Below, one piece after another: positions 23,702-32,951 of a DNA stretch of 42,328 nucleotides. Both the position numbers and the translations under genes were made by a program. Below the pieces are notes generated by a model, which saw nothing but the letters and a program-made list of their open reading frames with translations, was not told where the DNA came from and ran no database searches. The stretch spans positions 1 through 42,328 of the forward strand of contig CAKUFZ010000015.1 in NCBI GenBank assembly GCA_934654475.1, given 5' to 3'. This DNA is from an uncultured Coriobacteriales bacterium (GTDB lineage: Bacteria > Actinomycetota > Coriobacteriia > Coriobacteriales > UMGS124). Position 1 is the stretch's first letter. Each line of letters starts with the position of its first letter.

Positions 23702-26092
23702 ATGGCTCGAGATTGCGCGATCTCAAGGCGATCCTTCGTCGCCACGAGCGGCGTGCTCGCCGGCCTTGCAGCCGCAGGTGCCGCAAGCGCCCCCACGTTC
23801 TCTAAGGCCGATGAGGCCGCAGCCTACGAGGAGGGCGTCACCGAGGTTTGGGGCCACTGCGCCATCAACTGCCCCGGTCGCTGCGCCCTTAAGTTCCATG
23901 TGAAGGACGGCGAGGTTCTGTGGGTTGACACCTACAGCAACCCCACCAACGACCTCGACGACCCGCAGCCCCGCGCCTGCCTGCGCGGCCGCAGCTATCG
24001 TCGCTGGATGAACAACCCCGACCGCATCAACTACCCGATGAAGCGCGTCGAGGGTACGAAGCGCGGCGACGGCCAGTACGAGCAGATCAGCTGGGACGAG
24101 GCCCTTCAGACCATCGCCGAAAAGCTGAGGTACACCATCGACACCTACGGCAACGAGGCTGTCTATATTAACTACGCGACGGGCGTAAGCTGCACCACGG
24201 CTCGCCCGCTGGGTCGTCTCATGAACCTGCTCGGCGGCAGCCTGAGCTACTATGGTAGCTACTCGCTGGCTCAGCAGCAGTGGATCGTTCCTTATATGTT
24301 CGCTGGCATGCCTGGTTCGAGCCTCTCGGCCATGGCCGACTCCGACCTGGTGCTGTGCTTCGGCTCCAGCCCCTCTGAGACCCGTCAGGGCGGCGCTGTC
24401 TCCCACCATGACTGGGTCCGCGGCCGCGAGTACACCAAGGGCAAGGTCTACATCATCGACCCCCGCATGAACGACTCCGCCATGGGCCACTCCGCCCAGT
24501 GGCTACCCATCAACCCGGGTACCGACGCAGCCCTGTGCTCGGCCATCGCCCACGAGCTCATCGTGAACGACCAAGTCGACCACGAGTTCCTCGACACCTA
24601 CTGCGTCGGCTTCGACGAGTCCACGATGCCCGAGAGCGCCAAGGGCCAGAACAAGTCCTACACCGACTACATCATGGGCACCGGCTACGACATGGTGGAG
24701 AAGACCCCCGAGTGGGCTGCTCCCCTGTGCGGCATCTCGGCCGACCGCATCCGCAGCCTCACTGAGGAAATCGCGGCCGCCGAGCACATGTTCGTGTTCC
24801 AGGGCTGGGGCCCGCAGCGCCGCTCCAACGGCGAGATGAGCGGTATGTCCATCTGCATGCTGCCGTTGCTCACGGGCAACATCGGCCTTCCCGGCACGAG
24901 CACCGGCCTGCGTGAGGGCAGCCGTAGCTTCGGTCTCAAGAGCATGCCTGCTGGCGACAACCCCGTGAAGACCAAGATCTCCGTGTTCTCCATGGTCGAC
25001 GCTATCGACCACGGCACCGAGATGACCGAGGTTGCCGACGGCGTCAAGGGCAAGGAGAAGCTTGACACCAACATTAAGTTCGTCTTTAACTACGCCGGCA
25101 ACTGCATCACCAACCAGAACTCCGACATCAACCATGTCCATGATGTCATGAGCGACGACACGAAGTGCGAGTTCGTGGTTGGCTCGGACATCGTGATGTG
25201 CGACTCGATGAAGTATTGCGACATCATCCTGCCCGACATGTTCCGCTTCGAGCAGGACTCCATGATTGCCACCGGTGGCGACGATGCCTACATGATTTGC
25301 GGCCAGCCCTGTCTGCCCGAGGTCAAGTTCGAGCGCAAGACCAACTATGAGTGGGTCAGCGAGCTGGCCGAGCTCATGGGTGTGGGCGAGGAGTTCACCG
25401 AGGGCAAGACTGAGCGCGAGTGGATTGACTCTCTGTACGAGGCTGCCCGCGAGGAGAAGCCCGAGCTTCCCCCGCTCGAGGTGTTCCGCGACCTGGGTGT
25501 TGTGACCCAGAAGTCCGAGGCTCCTCTTATCGCCCTCGAGGCTTTCCGTGCCGATCCCGTGGCGAACCCCCTCAAGACTCCCTCCGGCAAGATCGAGATT
25601 TACTCCGAGGCTCTCGACCAGTACATTCAGACCCACGAGTTCGCCGACGACGACTTCGTCGCCCCCGTGCCCGTGTACGCCACCGAGTGGTACGGCGTCG
25701 AGACCACGACCGACGAGTACCCCCTGGTGCTCAGTGGCTTCCACTACCGTGGCCGCCTGCACTCCAGCTGGGGCTTCGACGAGCAGCTCAAGGCCGCCAA
25801 CCCCCAGGAGGCCTGGATCAACCCGGTCGACGCCGAGGAGCGCGGCATCGCCCAGGGCGACACCATCCGCGTGAAGAACCAGTTCGGCGAGATCGAGCTT
25901 CTGGCCAAGGTCACCGGCCGCACTACTCCCGGTGTCGTCTGCATCTCGCAGGGCGCTTGGCACGACGCCGACATGAACGGCGACCGCGTGGACAAGGGCG
26001 GCTCCATCAACACCCTCACCACGCTGCGCCCCAGCCCCCTTGCCAAGGGCAACCCCCAGCACACCAACATCTGCCAGGTCACCAAGGCCTAG
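23702..26092 (+). CDS. dmsA: DmsA-type exported molybdopterin reductase, catalytic subunit
   Basis: A 796-residue bis-MGD molybdoenzyme. It has a twin-arginine signal (SRRSFVA, residues 8-14), the DmsA-type cluster motif C-x3-C-x3-C at residues 53, 57 and 61 (CAINCPGRC) with the fourth cysteine in RACLRGR, and a likely molybdenum-ligand serine in the YYGSYSLAQ segment. The C-terminal molybdopterin domain ends with TNICQVTKA. The start at 23702 follows AAGGAGAG and puts the signal first; an upstream in-frame ATG at 23597 is rejected. The full set dmsA, dmsB, dmsC and chaperone is present. Eggerthellaceae carry many such paralogues for sulfoxides, N-oxides and drugs, so the acceptor is not predicted. 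Confidence 0.92.
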   Translation: MARDCAISRRSFVATSGVLAGLAAAGAASAPTFSKADEAAAYEEGVTEVWGHCAINCPGRCALKFHVKDGEVLWVDTYSNPTNDLDDPQPRACLRGRSYRRWMNNPDRINYPMKRVEGTKRGDGQYEQISWDEALQTIAEKLRYTIDTYGNEAVYINYATGVSCTTARPLGRLMNLLGGSLSYYGSYSLAQQQWIVPYMFAGMPGSSLSAMADSDLVLCFGSSPSETRQGGAVSHHDWVRGREYTKGKVYIIDPRMNDSAMGHSAQWLPINPGTDAALCSAIAHELIVNDQVDHEFLDTYCVGFDESTMPESAKGQNKSYTDYIMGTGYDMVEKTPEWAAPLCGISADRIRSLTEEIAAAEHMFVFQGWGPQRRSNGEMSGMSICMLPLLTGNIGLPGTSTGLREGSRSFGLKSMPAGDNPVKTKISVFSMVDAIDHGTEMTEVADGVKGKEKLDTNIKFVFNYAGNCITNQNSDINHVHDVMSDDTKCEFVVGSDIVMCDSMKYCDIILPDMFRFEQDSMIATGGDDAYMICGQPCLPEVKFERKTNYEWVSELAELMGVGEEFTEGKTEREWIDSLYEAAREEKPELPPLEVFRDLGVVTQKSEAPLIALEAFRADPVANPLKTPSGKIEIYSEALDQYIQTHEFADDDFVAPVPVYATEWYGVETTTDEYPLVLSGFHYRGRLHSSWGFDEQLKAANPQEAWINPVDAEERGIAQGDTIRVKNQFGEIELLAKVTGRTTPGVVCISQGAWHDADMNGDRVDKGGSINTLTTLRPSPLAKGNPQHTNICQVTKA

Positions 26093-26125
26093 CGGCGACG
26101 AGCAATCGGAGAGGAGAGAGCAAAC

Positions 26126-26746
26126 ATGGCACAGTACGGATTCTTCTTTGACGCGAGCCGCTGCACCGGCTGCAAGACCTGCGAGTTCGCCTGCAAGGAT
26201 TACAAGGACCTCACGACCGAGTTCGCGTTCCGCAAGGTCTACGAGGTGGCCGGCGGGCAGACGACGCGCGACGAGGGCGGCTGCATCCAGACGACCTGCT
26301 TCAGCTACAACGTGTCGAGCTCCTGCCAGCACTGCGACAACCCGGCATGCGTGGTGTCCTGCCCCACCGGCGCAATGCACAAGGACGAGGAGACCGGCCT
26401 GGTGAGCGTCGACGAGGAGGTCTGCATCGGCTGTGGCGCCTGCGCCACGAGCTGCCCCTACGGTGCCCCCAAGGTCAACGCGGAGCTTGGCCACTCCACC
26501 AAGTGCGACGGCTGCGCCGAGCGCCTGGCCGCCGGCCTCAAGCCCGTGTGCGTGCTGGCCTGCCCGGCCCGCGCCCTGGACTTCGGCCTCGTCGAGGAGA
26601 TGGCCGAGCTCGGCGAGCGCGTCGCCATCAAGCCCTTCGGCGACCCCGCCGAGACCAGCCCCAACCTCTACGTCAAGGCCTGCGACGACGCCCGCGCCTT
26701 CGACGACGAGGAGGCCACCGTCGCCAACCCGCTCGAGGTTGCATAG
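26126..26746 (+). CDS. dmsB: DmsB-type four-cluster ferredoxin subunit
   Basis: A 206-residue iron-sulfur subunit with four cysteine groups: CTGCKTCEFACKDYKDL near residue 12, CQHCDNPACVVSCPTGA near 71, CIGCGACATSCPYGAPK near 101, and the last around CDGCAERL and CVLACPARAL. It starts 33 bases after dmsA with GGAGAGGAGAG upstream. It carries electrons from the DmsC anchor to the Mo subunit outside the membrane, travelling through the Tat pathway as a passenger of DmsA since it has no signal of its own. Confidence 0.93.
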   Translation: MAQYGFFFDASRCTGCKTCEFACKDYKDLTTEFAFRKVYEVAGGQTTRDEGGCIQTTCFSYNVSSSCQHCDNPACVVSCPTGAMHKDEETGLVSVDEEVCIGCGACATSCPYGAPKVNAELGHSTKCDGCAERLAAGLKPVCVLACPARALDFGLVEEMAELGERVAIKPFGDPAETSPNLYVKACDDARAFDDEEATVANPLEVA

Positions 26747-26791
26747 GTTGGACTACCTGCCCGCTTAAGGGCAAGCAACCCTGAGTAAGCA

Positions 26792-26833
26792 AGCGCGCCC
26801 CATCTGCAATCAAGCAGGTGGGGCGCGCTTTTT
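26792..26833 (+). terminator. Rho-independent terminator after dmsB
   Basis: A 16-bp stem with one G-T pair (AGCGCGCCCCATCTGC at 26792-26807) closes a six-base loop and ends in TTTTT. It lies between convergent dmsB and ackA. Confidence 0.9.
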
Positions 26834-26879
26834 CGTGCGTGAGATTGGGTGTGGGTGGCTCCCGCCGGTCCTCCTTCGC

Positions 26880-28091
26880 CTACCTCCTGCTCACCAGGGC
26901 GTCGGTCTCGCGGGCGATGCGCATCTCCTCGTCGGTCGTCACGACGCAAATCTTGATGGGCGAGTCGTCGATCGAGATGATGCGGTTCACGCCGATCTGG
27001 CCGGTCACGTGGTTGCGGTCGCGGTCCAAGATCATGCCCATGTGGGCGAGGCCAGCGAAGATGCGCTCGCGCAGCTCCCAGGAGTTCTCGCCGATGCCTG
27101 CCGTCACCACCACGGCGTCGGTGCGCGTCATCACGGCGTAGAACGACCCGATGGCCTTCTGCACCTTGTACACGTACATGTCGATGGCCAGCGCCGCCTG
27201 CTCGTTTCCGGCCTCGGCCGCCGCGAGCACATCGCGCATGTCCGAGCCCACGCCCGAGACGCCCAGGATGCCGCTCTGCCTGTTGAGCAGCTCGTCCATC
27301 TCGTCGAAGGTCTTGCCCTCGCGGCGCATGATGTAGGTGATGATGGCCGGGTCGATGCTGCCCGAGCGCGTGCCCATCATGAGGCCCTCGAGCGGCGTGA
27401 AGCCCATGGTGGTGTCGATGGATTCGCCATGGTTGACTGCGGTGATCGAGCCGCCGTTGCCCAGGTGGCAGGTGATGAGGCCCAGGTCCTTGAGGGGGCG
27501 GCCCAAGAGGTTTGCTGCCTGCTGGGCGGCGTAGCGGTGGCTCGTGCCGTGGGCGCCGTAGCGACGGATGCGGTAGTCGTCGTAGTAGCGCATGGGCAGC
27601 GGGTACATGTAGGCTTTGGGCGGCATGGTCTGGTGGAAAGCCGTGTCGAAGACGGCTACCTGCGGAGTCTTGGGCAGCAGCTCGCGCAGCAAGTCGATGC
27701 AGGCGTCGGCGCTGGGGTTGTGCAGCGGGGCGAGCTCCTCGCACAGGGCGAGTTTGGCGCGGGCGTCGTCGTCGACAAGGGTCGCCTCGCAGAAATACTC
27801 GCCGCCGGCCACGATGCGGTTGCCCACGGCGTCGATTACGTCGAGGGTTTCGATGGGGGAGCCGGGGCTGCTCACCATCACGTGCAGCAGCTCGCGCAGG
27901 CAACCAGGAACCGAGAGGCCCTCCACCGGCACGGCGACTTTCTCGAAGTCGGGGGCGAACGAGACGTTCATGAAGGCCTGCGGGGTGCCGACCTTCTCGG
28001 CCAGGCACTTCATGAGCGAGGCCTTGCCGTCGGTCTGGATGAGCTGGGCCTTGAGGGAGGAACTGCCTGCGTTTACGACGAGTACGAGCAT
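26880..28091 (-). CDS. ackA: Acetate kinase
   Basis: A 403-residue acetate kinase, normal length for the family, interconverting acetyl phosphate and acetate with ATP. Visible motifs are NAGSSSLKAQL at the start, HNPSAD, FDTAFHQTMPP, the phosphate-binding HLGNGGSITAV, the catalytic arginine in MGTRSGSIDP, and TAGIGENS. The family motif GHRVVHGGE reads GNRIVAGGE here: both histidines are replaced while the substrate-binding arginine is kept. No phosphotransacetylase gene is adjacent. It provides substrate-level ATP in an anaerobe. Confidence 0.95.
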   Translation of the reverse strand: MLVLVVNAGSSSLKAQLIQTDGKASLMKCLAEKVGTPQAFMNVSFAPDFEKVAVPVEGLSVPGCLRELLHVMVSSPGSPIETLDVIDAVGNRIVAGGEYFCEATLVDDDARAKLALCEELAPLHNPSADACIDLLRELLPKTPQVAVFDTAFHQTMPPKAYMYPLPMRYYDDYRIRRYGAHGTSHRYAAQQAANLLGRPLKDLGLITCHLGNGGSITAVNHGESIDTTMGFTPLEGLMMGTRSGSIDPAIITYIMRREGKTFDEMDELLNRQSGILGVSGVGSDMRDVLAAAEAGNEQAALAIDMYVYKVQKAIGSFYAVMTRTDAVVVTAGIGENSWELRERIFAGLAHMGMILDRDRNHVTGQIGVNRIISIDDSPIKICVVTTDEEMRIARETDALVSRR

Positions 28092-28216
28092 GGGAAGACC
28101 TCGCTTTGTCGGGAATCCGGGGATGAGACGCGCTGGGAAAAGTGTATCCCCTATGCGCTGGGAACACTGCGACGTCCGGTGGGCCCGCCATCAACGGCAA
28201 GCCCACCGCCGGCGCC

Positions 28217-29083
28217 TTAAAGCCTGTGCATCCTCACCGACATGTCGACGGGCTTTGCGGTGAAGGGTGCGGTCGTCACGATGCCGTCGATGCCCGTGGC
28301 CGCGTAAGCTGCCACGTTGGAAGGGTTGACGCCGCCGGCTGCGATGGCCGTGACGCCGGGGTTGATCGCGCGCAGCTCGGCGAGCAGGGCCGGGATGGCC
28401 TCGGGGGCAACCTTGTCGAGCTGGATGCCGTCGGCGCCGGTGCGCACCAGCTCGGGGGCGAGGTCGGCCTCGCACTCAACGAAGAGCTTCTTCTCCACCA
28501 TGCGCGCCCTGATGGCGGGCAGCTCGCGGATGAGCACGTCGTAGCCGCCCATGAGCTCCACATGCTGGGCGAACACGAGCACGGTCTCCGAGAGACCCAG
28601 ACGGTGGGGGAACGCGCCGCCGGAAAGGACGGCCTTCGTGAGCAGGGCTTTCACGCCGGGCATCGACTTGCGGGTGGTGAGCACCTCGCAACGGGGGTTG
28701 ACGGCATGGGCGGAGTCCACCATGCCGCGCGTCTTGGTGGCGATGGCGCTCAGATGGTCGAACAGGTTGAGGCAGACCTTCCAGGTGGCGTGCAGGTCCT
28801 CGCCGGAACCTTCCACCACGAGGAACACCTCGCCCGGCTCGAGCTGGGTGCCCGAGGGCTTCATCTCAACGACGCTGCAGCCGAGCTTCTTGGCCACGCG
28901 AATCGCCTCTTCGGTGCCGCACAGGGTGCAGGCCTCGCGCGTGAAGTACTCCATGCGACCCCGGGCGGCCCCTGCCTGCAGCACGTGCGTGGTCAGGTCG
29001 ATGTAGGGCACGTCCTCCTGGATGAGGCGGTCGATCTCGGCATCGGAGATGCGAACGGTGGGGGCGAGTAAGGCTTCCGACAT
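28217..29083 (-). CDS. modD: ModD, NadC-like protein linked to molybdenum transport
   Basis: A 288-residue protein of the quinolinate phosphoribosyltransferase fold, ModD subfamily. Features include DVPYIDLTTHVLQ near the start, TRKSMPGVKALLTKAVLSGG (the TRKT.PG-like phosphate site), HRLGLSETVLVF, and the C-terminal barrel segment AAGGVNPSNVAAYAATG. ModD genes usually accompany molybdate uptake genes, but the reaction is not established. Here it fits the molybdoenzyme-rich setting. I start at 29083, after AAAGGAG, rather than at an in-frame codon at 29122. Its stop lies 125 bases before the ackA start; a GGTGGGC/GCCCACC hairpin is between them. Confidence 0.85.
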   Translation of the reverse strand: MSEALLAPTVRISDAEIDRLIQEDVPYIDLTTHVLQAGAARGRMEYFTREACTLCGTEEAIRVAKKLGCSVVEMKPSGTQLEPGEVFLVVEGSGEDLHATWKVCLNLFDHLSAIATKTRGMVDSAHAVNPRCEVLTTRKSMPGVKALLTKAVLSGGAFPHRLGLSETVLVFAQHVELMGGYDVLIRELPAIRARMVEKKLFVECEADLAPELVRTGADGIQLDKVAPEAIPALLAELRAINPGVTAIAAGGVNPSNVAAYAATGIDGIVTTAPFTAKPVDMSVRMHRL

Positions 29084-29682
29084 GACAGACTCCTTTGTTC
29101 CGGCGCACAGTTGCACGCCCACGAAATGTTTCCAGCTGATTTCTCAGCGTCGTGACCCCACTAACTCTACCAGTTCGCGCTTGTCTGTGCTTGCGCGAGA
29201 AGGGCTCCTGTCGATCAAGCCGGGCACGTGCCCAGGGGGCAAATGGCCGTTCTTTCGTTTTACTCTGGCCGATGCGTGCCATGTGCCTATGCCAGCGCAA
29301 GAAAAAGTGGTGATATTGCCGCAAAAACGGCCATCGTGTATCAGGAAGGGGGTCGTTTTTGCCCATTTTGGCGTAGGGAGAAAGGGCCTTTTGTGGCCAG
29401 GGGAAGGCTATGTTTTGGGCGCGGTAACAAAATACCTGGTAGATAAGGTGATGGCTCAAGGATGTCATCATGGCTCCCGGAATGTGGGCGTCAGCTGACC
29501 CTGAAAGTTGATACACGAACCCCGGTTTTGCGGCAGTATCTGGGGGATTTGCTGCGCAGACGGATTGTTTGGGGGCATCGGACGGTTTGAGACGGTGTCG
29601 GGCTATGATTGAGGCGCTAGCAAATCTGCAGGACGCCGACCATGCTGGTCCCGCGCCCTGTGCCGGTCTCGAAAGGAGCCCA
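29084..29682. other. Divergent intergenic region, modD to esterase
   Basis: About 600 bases with lower GC than the neighbours and no convincing gene. It must hold both promoters. Visible elements are a perfect GTCAGCTGAC palindrome (29489-29498), ATGGCCGTT with a distant complement AACGGCCAT about 80 bases on, and AAAGGAG before the esterase start. I looked for a molybdenum-cofactor riboswitch on the modD side and could not identify one. Confidence 0.5.
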
Positions 29683-30702
29683 ATGGCCATCAATAAGGCA
29701 GTGCTTGCGGCCATGAGGGCTGCGGGCAAGGTCGCCCCCGACATTCGTCAGTCCTACAAGGCCATCCGCGTGGCGGAGGACGTGATAGGCGCCGCTGGCC
29801 TCGTCGACCCGCGTTGCCGCATCGAGGACGTCTCCGTGCAGGCGCCCGACGGCTACGCCATCCCCTGCCGCGTGTTCACGCCGCTCGACATCGACTTCTC
29901 CTGGCGCGAAGGGTTCCAGGTGAGCGAGGACTTCGCCGGCACCATCCTCTTCTTCCATGGCGGTGGCTGGGCAAACGGTGACGTGGATTACTACTCGGAC
30001 AGCTGTGTGCGCACGGCCGTGCGCCTCGCCCGCCGCGTGGTGTCGGTGGAGTATCGCCGCTCGCCCGAATACCAGTTCCCCCAGGCAGTGCTCGACTGCT
30101 ACGAGGTGGCCCGCCAGCTTTTTGCCGGCACGCTGCTGCCCGACGTATGCCAGGAGCGCATCGTGCTGTTCGGCGACTCGGCCGGCGGTAACCTTGCTGC
30201 TGCGGTGAGTCTCATGGCGCGAGACAAGGGCGAGTTCTGCCCGCGCACGCAGATGCTGCTCTACCCTGCGGTCAACGACGACTACGACCCTGCGACGAGC
30301 CCATTCGACTCCCTGCGCGAGAACGGCGAGGGCTACTTGCTTTCGGCCCGCGACATTCAAGGTTACCTGGACATGTATGCTCCCGACCCTGCTCAGCGCA
30401 GCAATCCCTATTGTGCGCCCCTGCTTGCCTCCGACCTCTCGCGCCAGCCTCGCACGCTCGTGATGACGGCGGAGTACTGCCCCCTGCGCGACGAGGGCGA
30501 GGAATACGCCCGTCGCCTGGCCGCTGCGGGCAACGAAGTGTCGTGCGTGCGTATACTCGACGCCGTGCATGGGTATTTTCTCTACTCGTCTGTTTTGAAC
30601 CTGGTGCGCGACACGTACAAGGTGATGGAGCGCTTCCTCGACGGGTGCGAGCTTGTGCAAGAAGGTGACGCGGCATGGGTCGAAATACCTGGTACCGACT
30701 AG
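29683..30702 (+). CDS. Alpha/beta hydrolase, hormone-sensitive-lipase-like esterase
   Basis: A 339-residue serine esterase (Abhydrolase_3). The oxyanion-hole motif HGGGW begins at residue 92, the nucleophile motif GDSAGG at 164 (serine 166), and the other triad members are probably in CPLRDEGEEYA and DAVHGYF. No signal peptide is visible, so it is cytoplasmic. AAAGGAG precedes the ATG. The gene overlaps the next by 28 bases. It belongs to a three-gene set (esterase, acyltransferase, DUF6320) that I recall as conserved in gut Firmicutes and Coriobacteria, perhaps handling acylated small molecules or alcohols. Confidence 0.88.
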   Translation: MAINKAVLAAMRAAGKVAPDIRQSYKAIRVAEDVIGAAGLVDPRCRIEDVSVQAPDGYAIPCRVFTPLDIDFSWREGFQVSEDFAGTILFFHGGGWANGDVDYYSDSCVRTAVRLARRVVSVEYRRSPEYQFPQAVLDCYEVARQLFAGTLLPDVCQERIVLFGDSAGGNLAAAVSLMARDKGEFCPRTQMLLYPAVNDDYDPATSPFDSLRENGEGYLLSARDIQGYLDMYAPDPAQRSNPYCAPLLASDLSRQPRTLVMTAEYCPLRDEGEEYARRLAAAGNEVSCVRILDAVHGYFLYSSVLNLVRDTYKVMERFLDGCELVQEGDAAWVEIPGTD

Positions 30703-32051
30703 ATAACGTAGGCAAGTTCTACTCGTCGCAGGCGGGCAGTTCTCGCCAGACCGTGTTTCGCTATGCGGCCACACTCGTGGACGACGTCGACCCCGAGGTG
30801 CTGCAGCGCGCCCTCGTCAAGACGGTCGAGATGTTCCCGAACTTCAACGTGTGCCTGCGCAGCGGCGTGTTTTGGCACTACCTCGAGCCTTCCGGAGAGG
30901 TGCCGCAGGCGCTTCCCGAGACGCTGCCCGTGTGCTACGGCCTGCACATGAACGCCCGCAGCGTGCTGTTCCGCGTGACGTACTTCGGCCCGCGCATCAA
31001 CGTCGAGGTCTCCCACATGGTGAGCGACGGGCGCGGCACGCTGCAGTTCTTCCGCGCGCTTTTGGGCTTCTACTTGTGCGAACGCTACGATTTGGGCGAC
31101 GCGCCGATCGACTATGACGGTTCGGACCGCGAGAAGGCCGAGAACAGCTTCGACAAATACTTCGAGCGCGACAAGAAGGGCATGGAGCGCACCCCGCGCG
31201 CATGGCGCCTGCCGGGTGCTCACGACGAGGGCGACCCCACGTTCATGGAGCTGCACCTCTCGGTGAGCGACGTGCTCGCGCTTGCCCGCAGCTGGGGCGT
31301 GAGTATGACGTCGCTCGTGAGCGCGGTGCTCATCGCGGCCCTGCGCGACGAGATGACCCAGCGCGAGCGCAGGCGCACCATCTGCATGGACGTGCCGGTT
31401 GACCTGCGGTCTCTCTTCAAGTCGGTCACCTCGATGAACTTCTTCAGCCTGGCGTTCGTCTCGTATACCCCCGCCGAGCATGGCGAGGCCGACGAGTCGG
31501 TGCGCGACATCGCCCATCGCGTGCAGGAGCAGCTGAAGGCGGGCTGCGACCCCGAGGTGCTCAAGCGCCGCATGAACACGACGATTGCGCTGGAGAAGAA
31601 CCCCGCCCTGCGCTTTGTCCCGCTGTTCGTGAAGGACCTGGTGCTCGAGATTGCCGACCGCGTCGTTGCCTGCTCAACTACGGCGACCGTCTCCAACATC
31701 GGCGCGATTCGCCTGGACGAGCGCCTGGTGCCGTACGTGCGTGACCTCAACATCCTTACGTCTACCACGGGTCTCAAGTTCACGTTGTGCTCGTTCGGCG
31801 ACGATTTGAGCATCGGCATGGCGAGCGCGTATGCGAACCACAACGTGCTCAAGCGGTTCTGCCGGTTCTTCACCGCGCAGGGCATGGCGGCGCGCATGAA
31901 CGTGAGCAAGTCGCGCCAGGAGCTCGCCGACGACGCGGTGCAGGCGCAGTTCGAGGACTCGGTGAGGCGCTTGGGCGAGAAGGCTGCTGCGCCCGCCCTT
32001 GCGGCTGCCGGCGACGCTGCGCCGGTTGAGGGGAAGGAGACAGACAGATGA
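30675..32051 (+). CDS. Condensation-fold acyltransferase (alcohol acetyltransferase-like)
   Basis: A 458-residue member of the CoA-dependent acyltransferase superfamily, which includes NRPS condensation domains. The active-site motif HxxxDG is present as HMVSDG at residues 114-119, and the second half holds the DVPVDLRSLFKSVTSMNFFS and TATVSNIGAIRLDERL segments typical of the fold. No signal or membrane segment is visible. It starts inside the esterase gene and overlaps the following gene by ATGA, so the three products are made together. The likely reaction is acyl transfer to an alcohol or amine; the substrates are unknown. Confidence 0.75.
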   Translation: MGRNTWYRLDNVGKFYSSQAGSSRQTVFRYAATLVDDVDPEVLQRALVKTVEMFPNFNVCLRSGVFWHYLEPSGEVPQALPETLPVCYGLHMNARSVLFRVTYFGPRINVEVSHMVSDGRGTLQFFRALLGFYLCERYDLGDAPIDYDGSDREKAENSFDKYFERDKKGMERTPRAWRLPGAHDEGDPTFMELHLSVSDVLALARSWGVSMTSLVSAVLIAALRDEMTQRERRRTICMDVPVDLRSLFKSVTSMNFFSLAFVSYTPAEHGEADESVRDIAHRVQEQLKAGCDPEVLKRRMNTTIALEKNPALRFVPLFVKDLVLEIADRVVACSTTATVSNIGAIRLDERLVPYVRDLNILTSTTGLKFTLCSFGDDLSIGMASAYANHNVLKRFCRFFTAQGMAARMNVSKSRQELADDAVQAQFEDSVRRLGEKAAAPALAAAGDAAPVEGKETDR

Positions 32052-32704
32052 GGCATTGCGACAAGTGCGACATCGACTTCTCGGGCGATCTCGAGCGTTG
32101 CCCCCTGTGCCAGGCCGAGCTTTCGGGCGGGGCGTCTGCCTCGATGTTTCCGCCCAACGTGCTCAAGCGTTCGGGTACGATTGCCATGCGTGTGATTGCC
32201 TTTGCCACCGGCGTGGCGATCATCGTCATGCTGTTCCTCACGCGCATGGTCAAGCTGCCCAGCGACGTGGTTTTCACCGTGTGCCTGGCGCTGCTCATCA
32301 ACTACGCCTTCGTGCGGCACATCATCGGCCACGCGCCCGACTTCCTGCGGCTTGTGGCGCGCTACTTTCTCGTGCTGCTTGCCTGCGCGCTTCTGGGCTT
32401 CGTGCTCACAGGCAACTACGCGTGGTCGACGTTCGTCGTTCCTGGCATCAGCCTGGCGGCCCTTGTGACCGACGCCGTGCTTGTGTGCGTGTTCCGGAAG
32501 GACTTTGTGTCGGGCTATGCCAAGTACCTGCTGCTCGATGTCGTGTTTGGCCTGGTACCGCTTGCGTTTGCCGCCGGCGACCTCGTCTGGACCGACATCC
32601 CCGCGCAGATAAGCGCCCTGGTGGCGTGCGTGCTGCTGCTCGGGCTCCTCGTTTTCGAACGCGAGCCCCTGGCCAGCGAGCTCCGCAAGCTGTTCGCCGC
32701 GTAG
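32048..32704 (+). CDS. DUF6320 membrane protein with N-terminal zinc ribbon
   Basis: A 218-residue protein. Residues 4-23 form a zinc ribbon (CDKCDIDFSGDLERCPLCQA), followed by six or so hydrophobic helices and a short charged tail (REPLASELRKLFAA). I know this architecture as DUF6320, usually found beside an esterase and an acyltransferase as here. Function is unknown; a membrane partner for the two enzymes is a reasonable guess. Its last 46 bases are duplicated in front of the ATPase gene at 37432. Confidence 0.75.
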   Translation: MRHCDKCDIDFSGDLERCPLCQAELSGGASASMFPPNVLKRSGTIAMRVIAFATGVAIIVMLFLTRMVKLPSDVVFTVCLALLINYAFVRHIIGHAPDFLRLVARYFLVLLACALLGFVLTGNYAWSTFVVPGISLAALVTDAVLVCVFRKDFVSGYAKYLLLDVVFGLVPLAFAAGDLVWTDIPAQISALVACVLLLGLLVFEREPLASELRKLFAA

Positions 32705-32710
32705 GCGCAC

Positions 32711-32750
32711 AAGAGGCCCCCGCTCCCGAAGCTGGACGCGGGGGCCTCTT
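32711..32750 (+). terminator. Terminator of the esterase/acyltransferase/DUF6320 operon
   Basis: A perfect 13-bp stem (AAGAGGCCCCCGC at 32711-32723 with 32738-32750) and a 14-base loop, followed by GGTTTC. The T run is poor but the stem is very stable. Confidence 0.7.
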
Positions 32751-32872
32751 GGTTTCATGCGGTGGTGTCGCGAGAATGCGCTTGGGGTCTGCCGGGGACG
32801 TTTGGGGGATGGAGAAAGCGTCTGCTGGGCCTGACTGGTACGGATGCATGCTTTGCTGCTCATGCCTTAACT

Positions 32873-32948
32873 CGGAAAAGTGTTTAAAACAGCCATCTTA
32901 AACTTCGGAAAAGTGCGCCCAGAGGCACTTATGAAATGCGGAAAAGTG
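32873..32948 (+). promoter_or_regulatory. Three phased CGGAAAAGTG boxes, copy A
   Basis: CGGAAAAGTG occurs at 32873-32882, 32906-32915 and 32939-32948, each exactly 33 bp after the last, about three helical turns. Between the first two is GTTTAA...TTAAAC. The same array precedes the intact ATPase gene (37313-37388), so it looks like the control region of that gene family. Confidence 0.6.
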
Positions 32949-32951
32949 TAA

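Larger units (their letters stand above)
32659..32951 (+). repeat. Duplicated 292-bp block, copy A
   Basis: This block covers the last 46 bases of the DUF6320 gene, its terminator and the following 200 bases. It recurs at 37101-37392 with scattered substitutions. After the block, copy A continues into the last codons of a DUF4143 ATPase gene, while copy B continues into the start of an intact one. Confidence 0.9.

Noticed and set aside
24503..26494. A 663-codon minus-strand frame opposite dmsA and dmsB
   Set aside because: Composition and position show it to be a shadow of two genes with clear cofactor motifs.
29084..29682. A molybdenum-cofactor riboswitch upstream of modD
   Set aside because: I could not identify the expected helices or conserved core in this interval.
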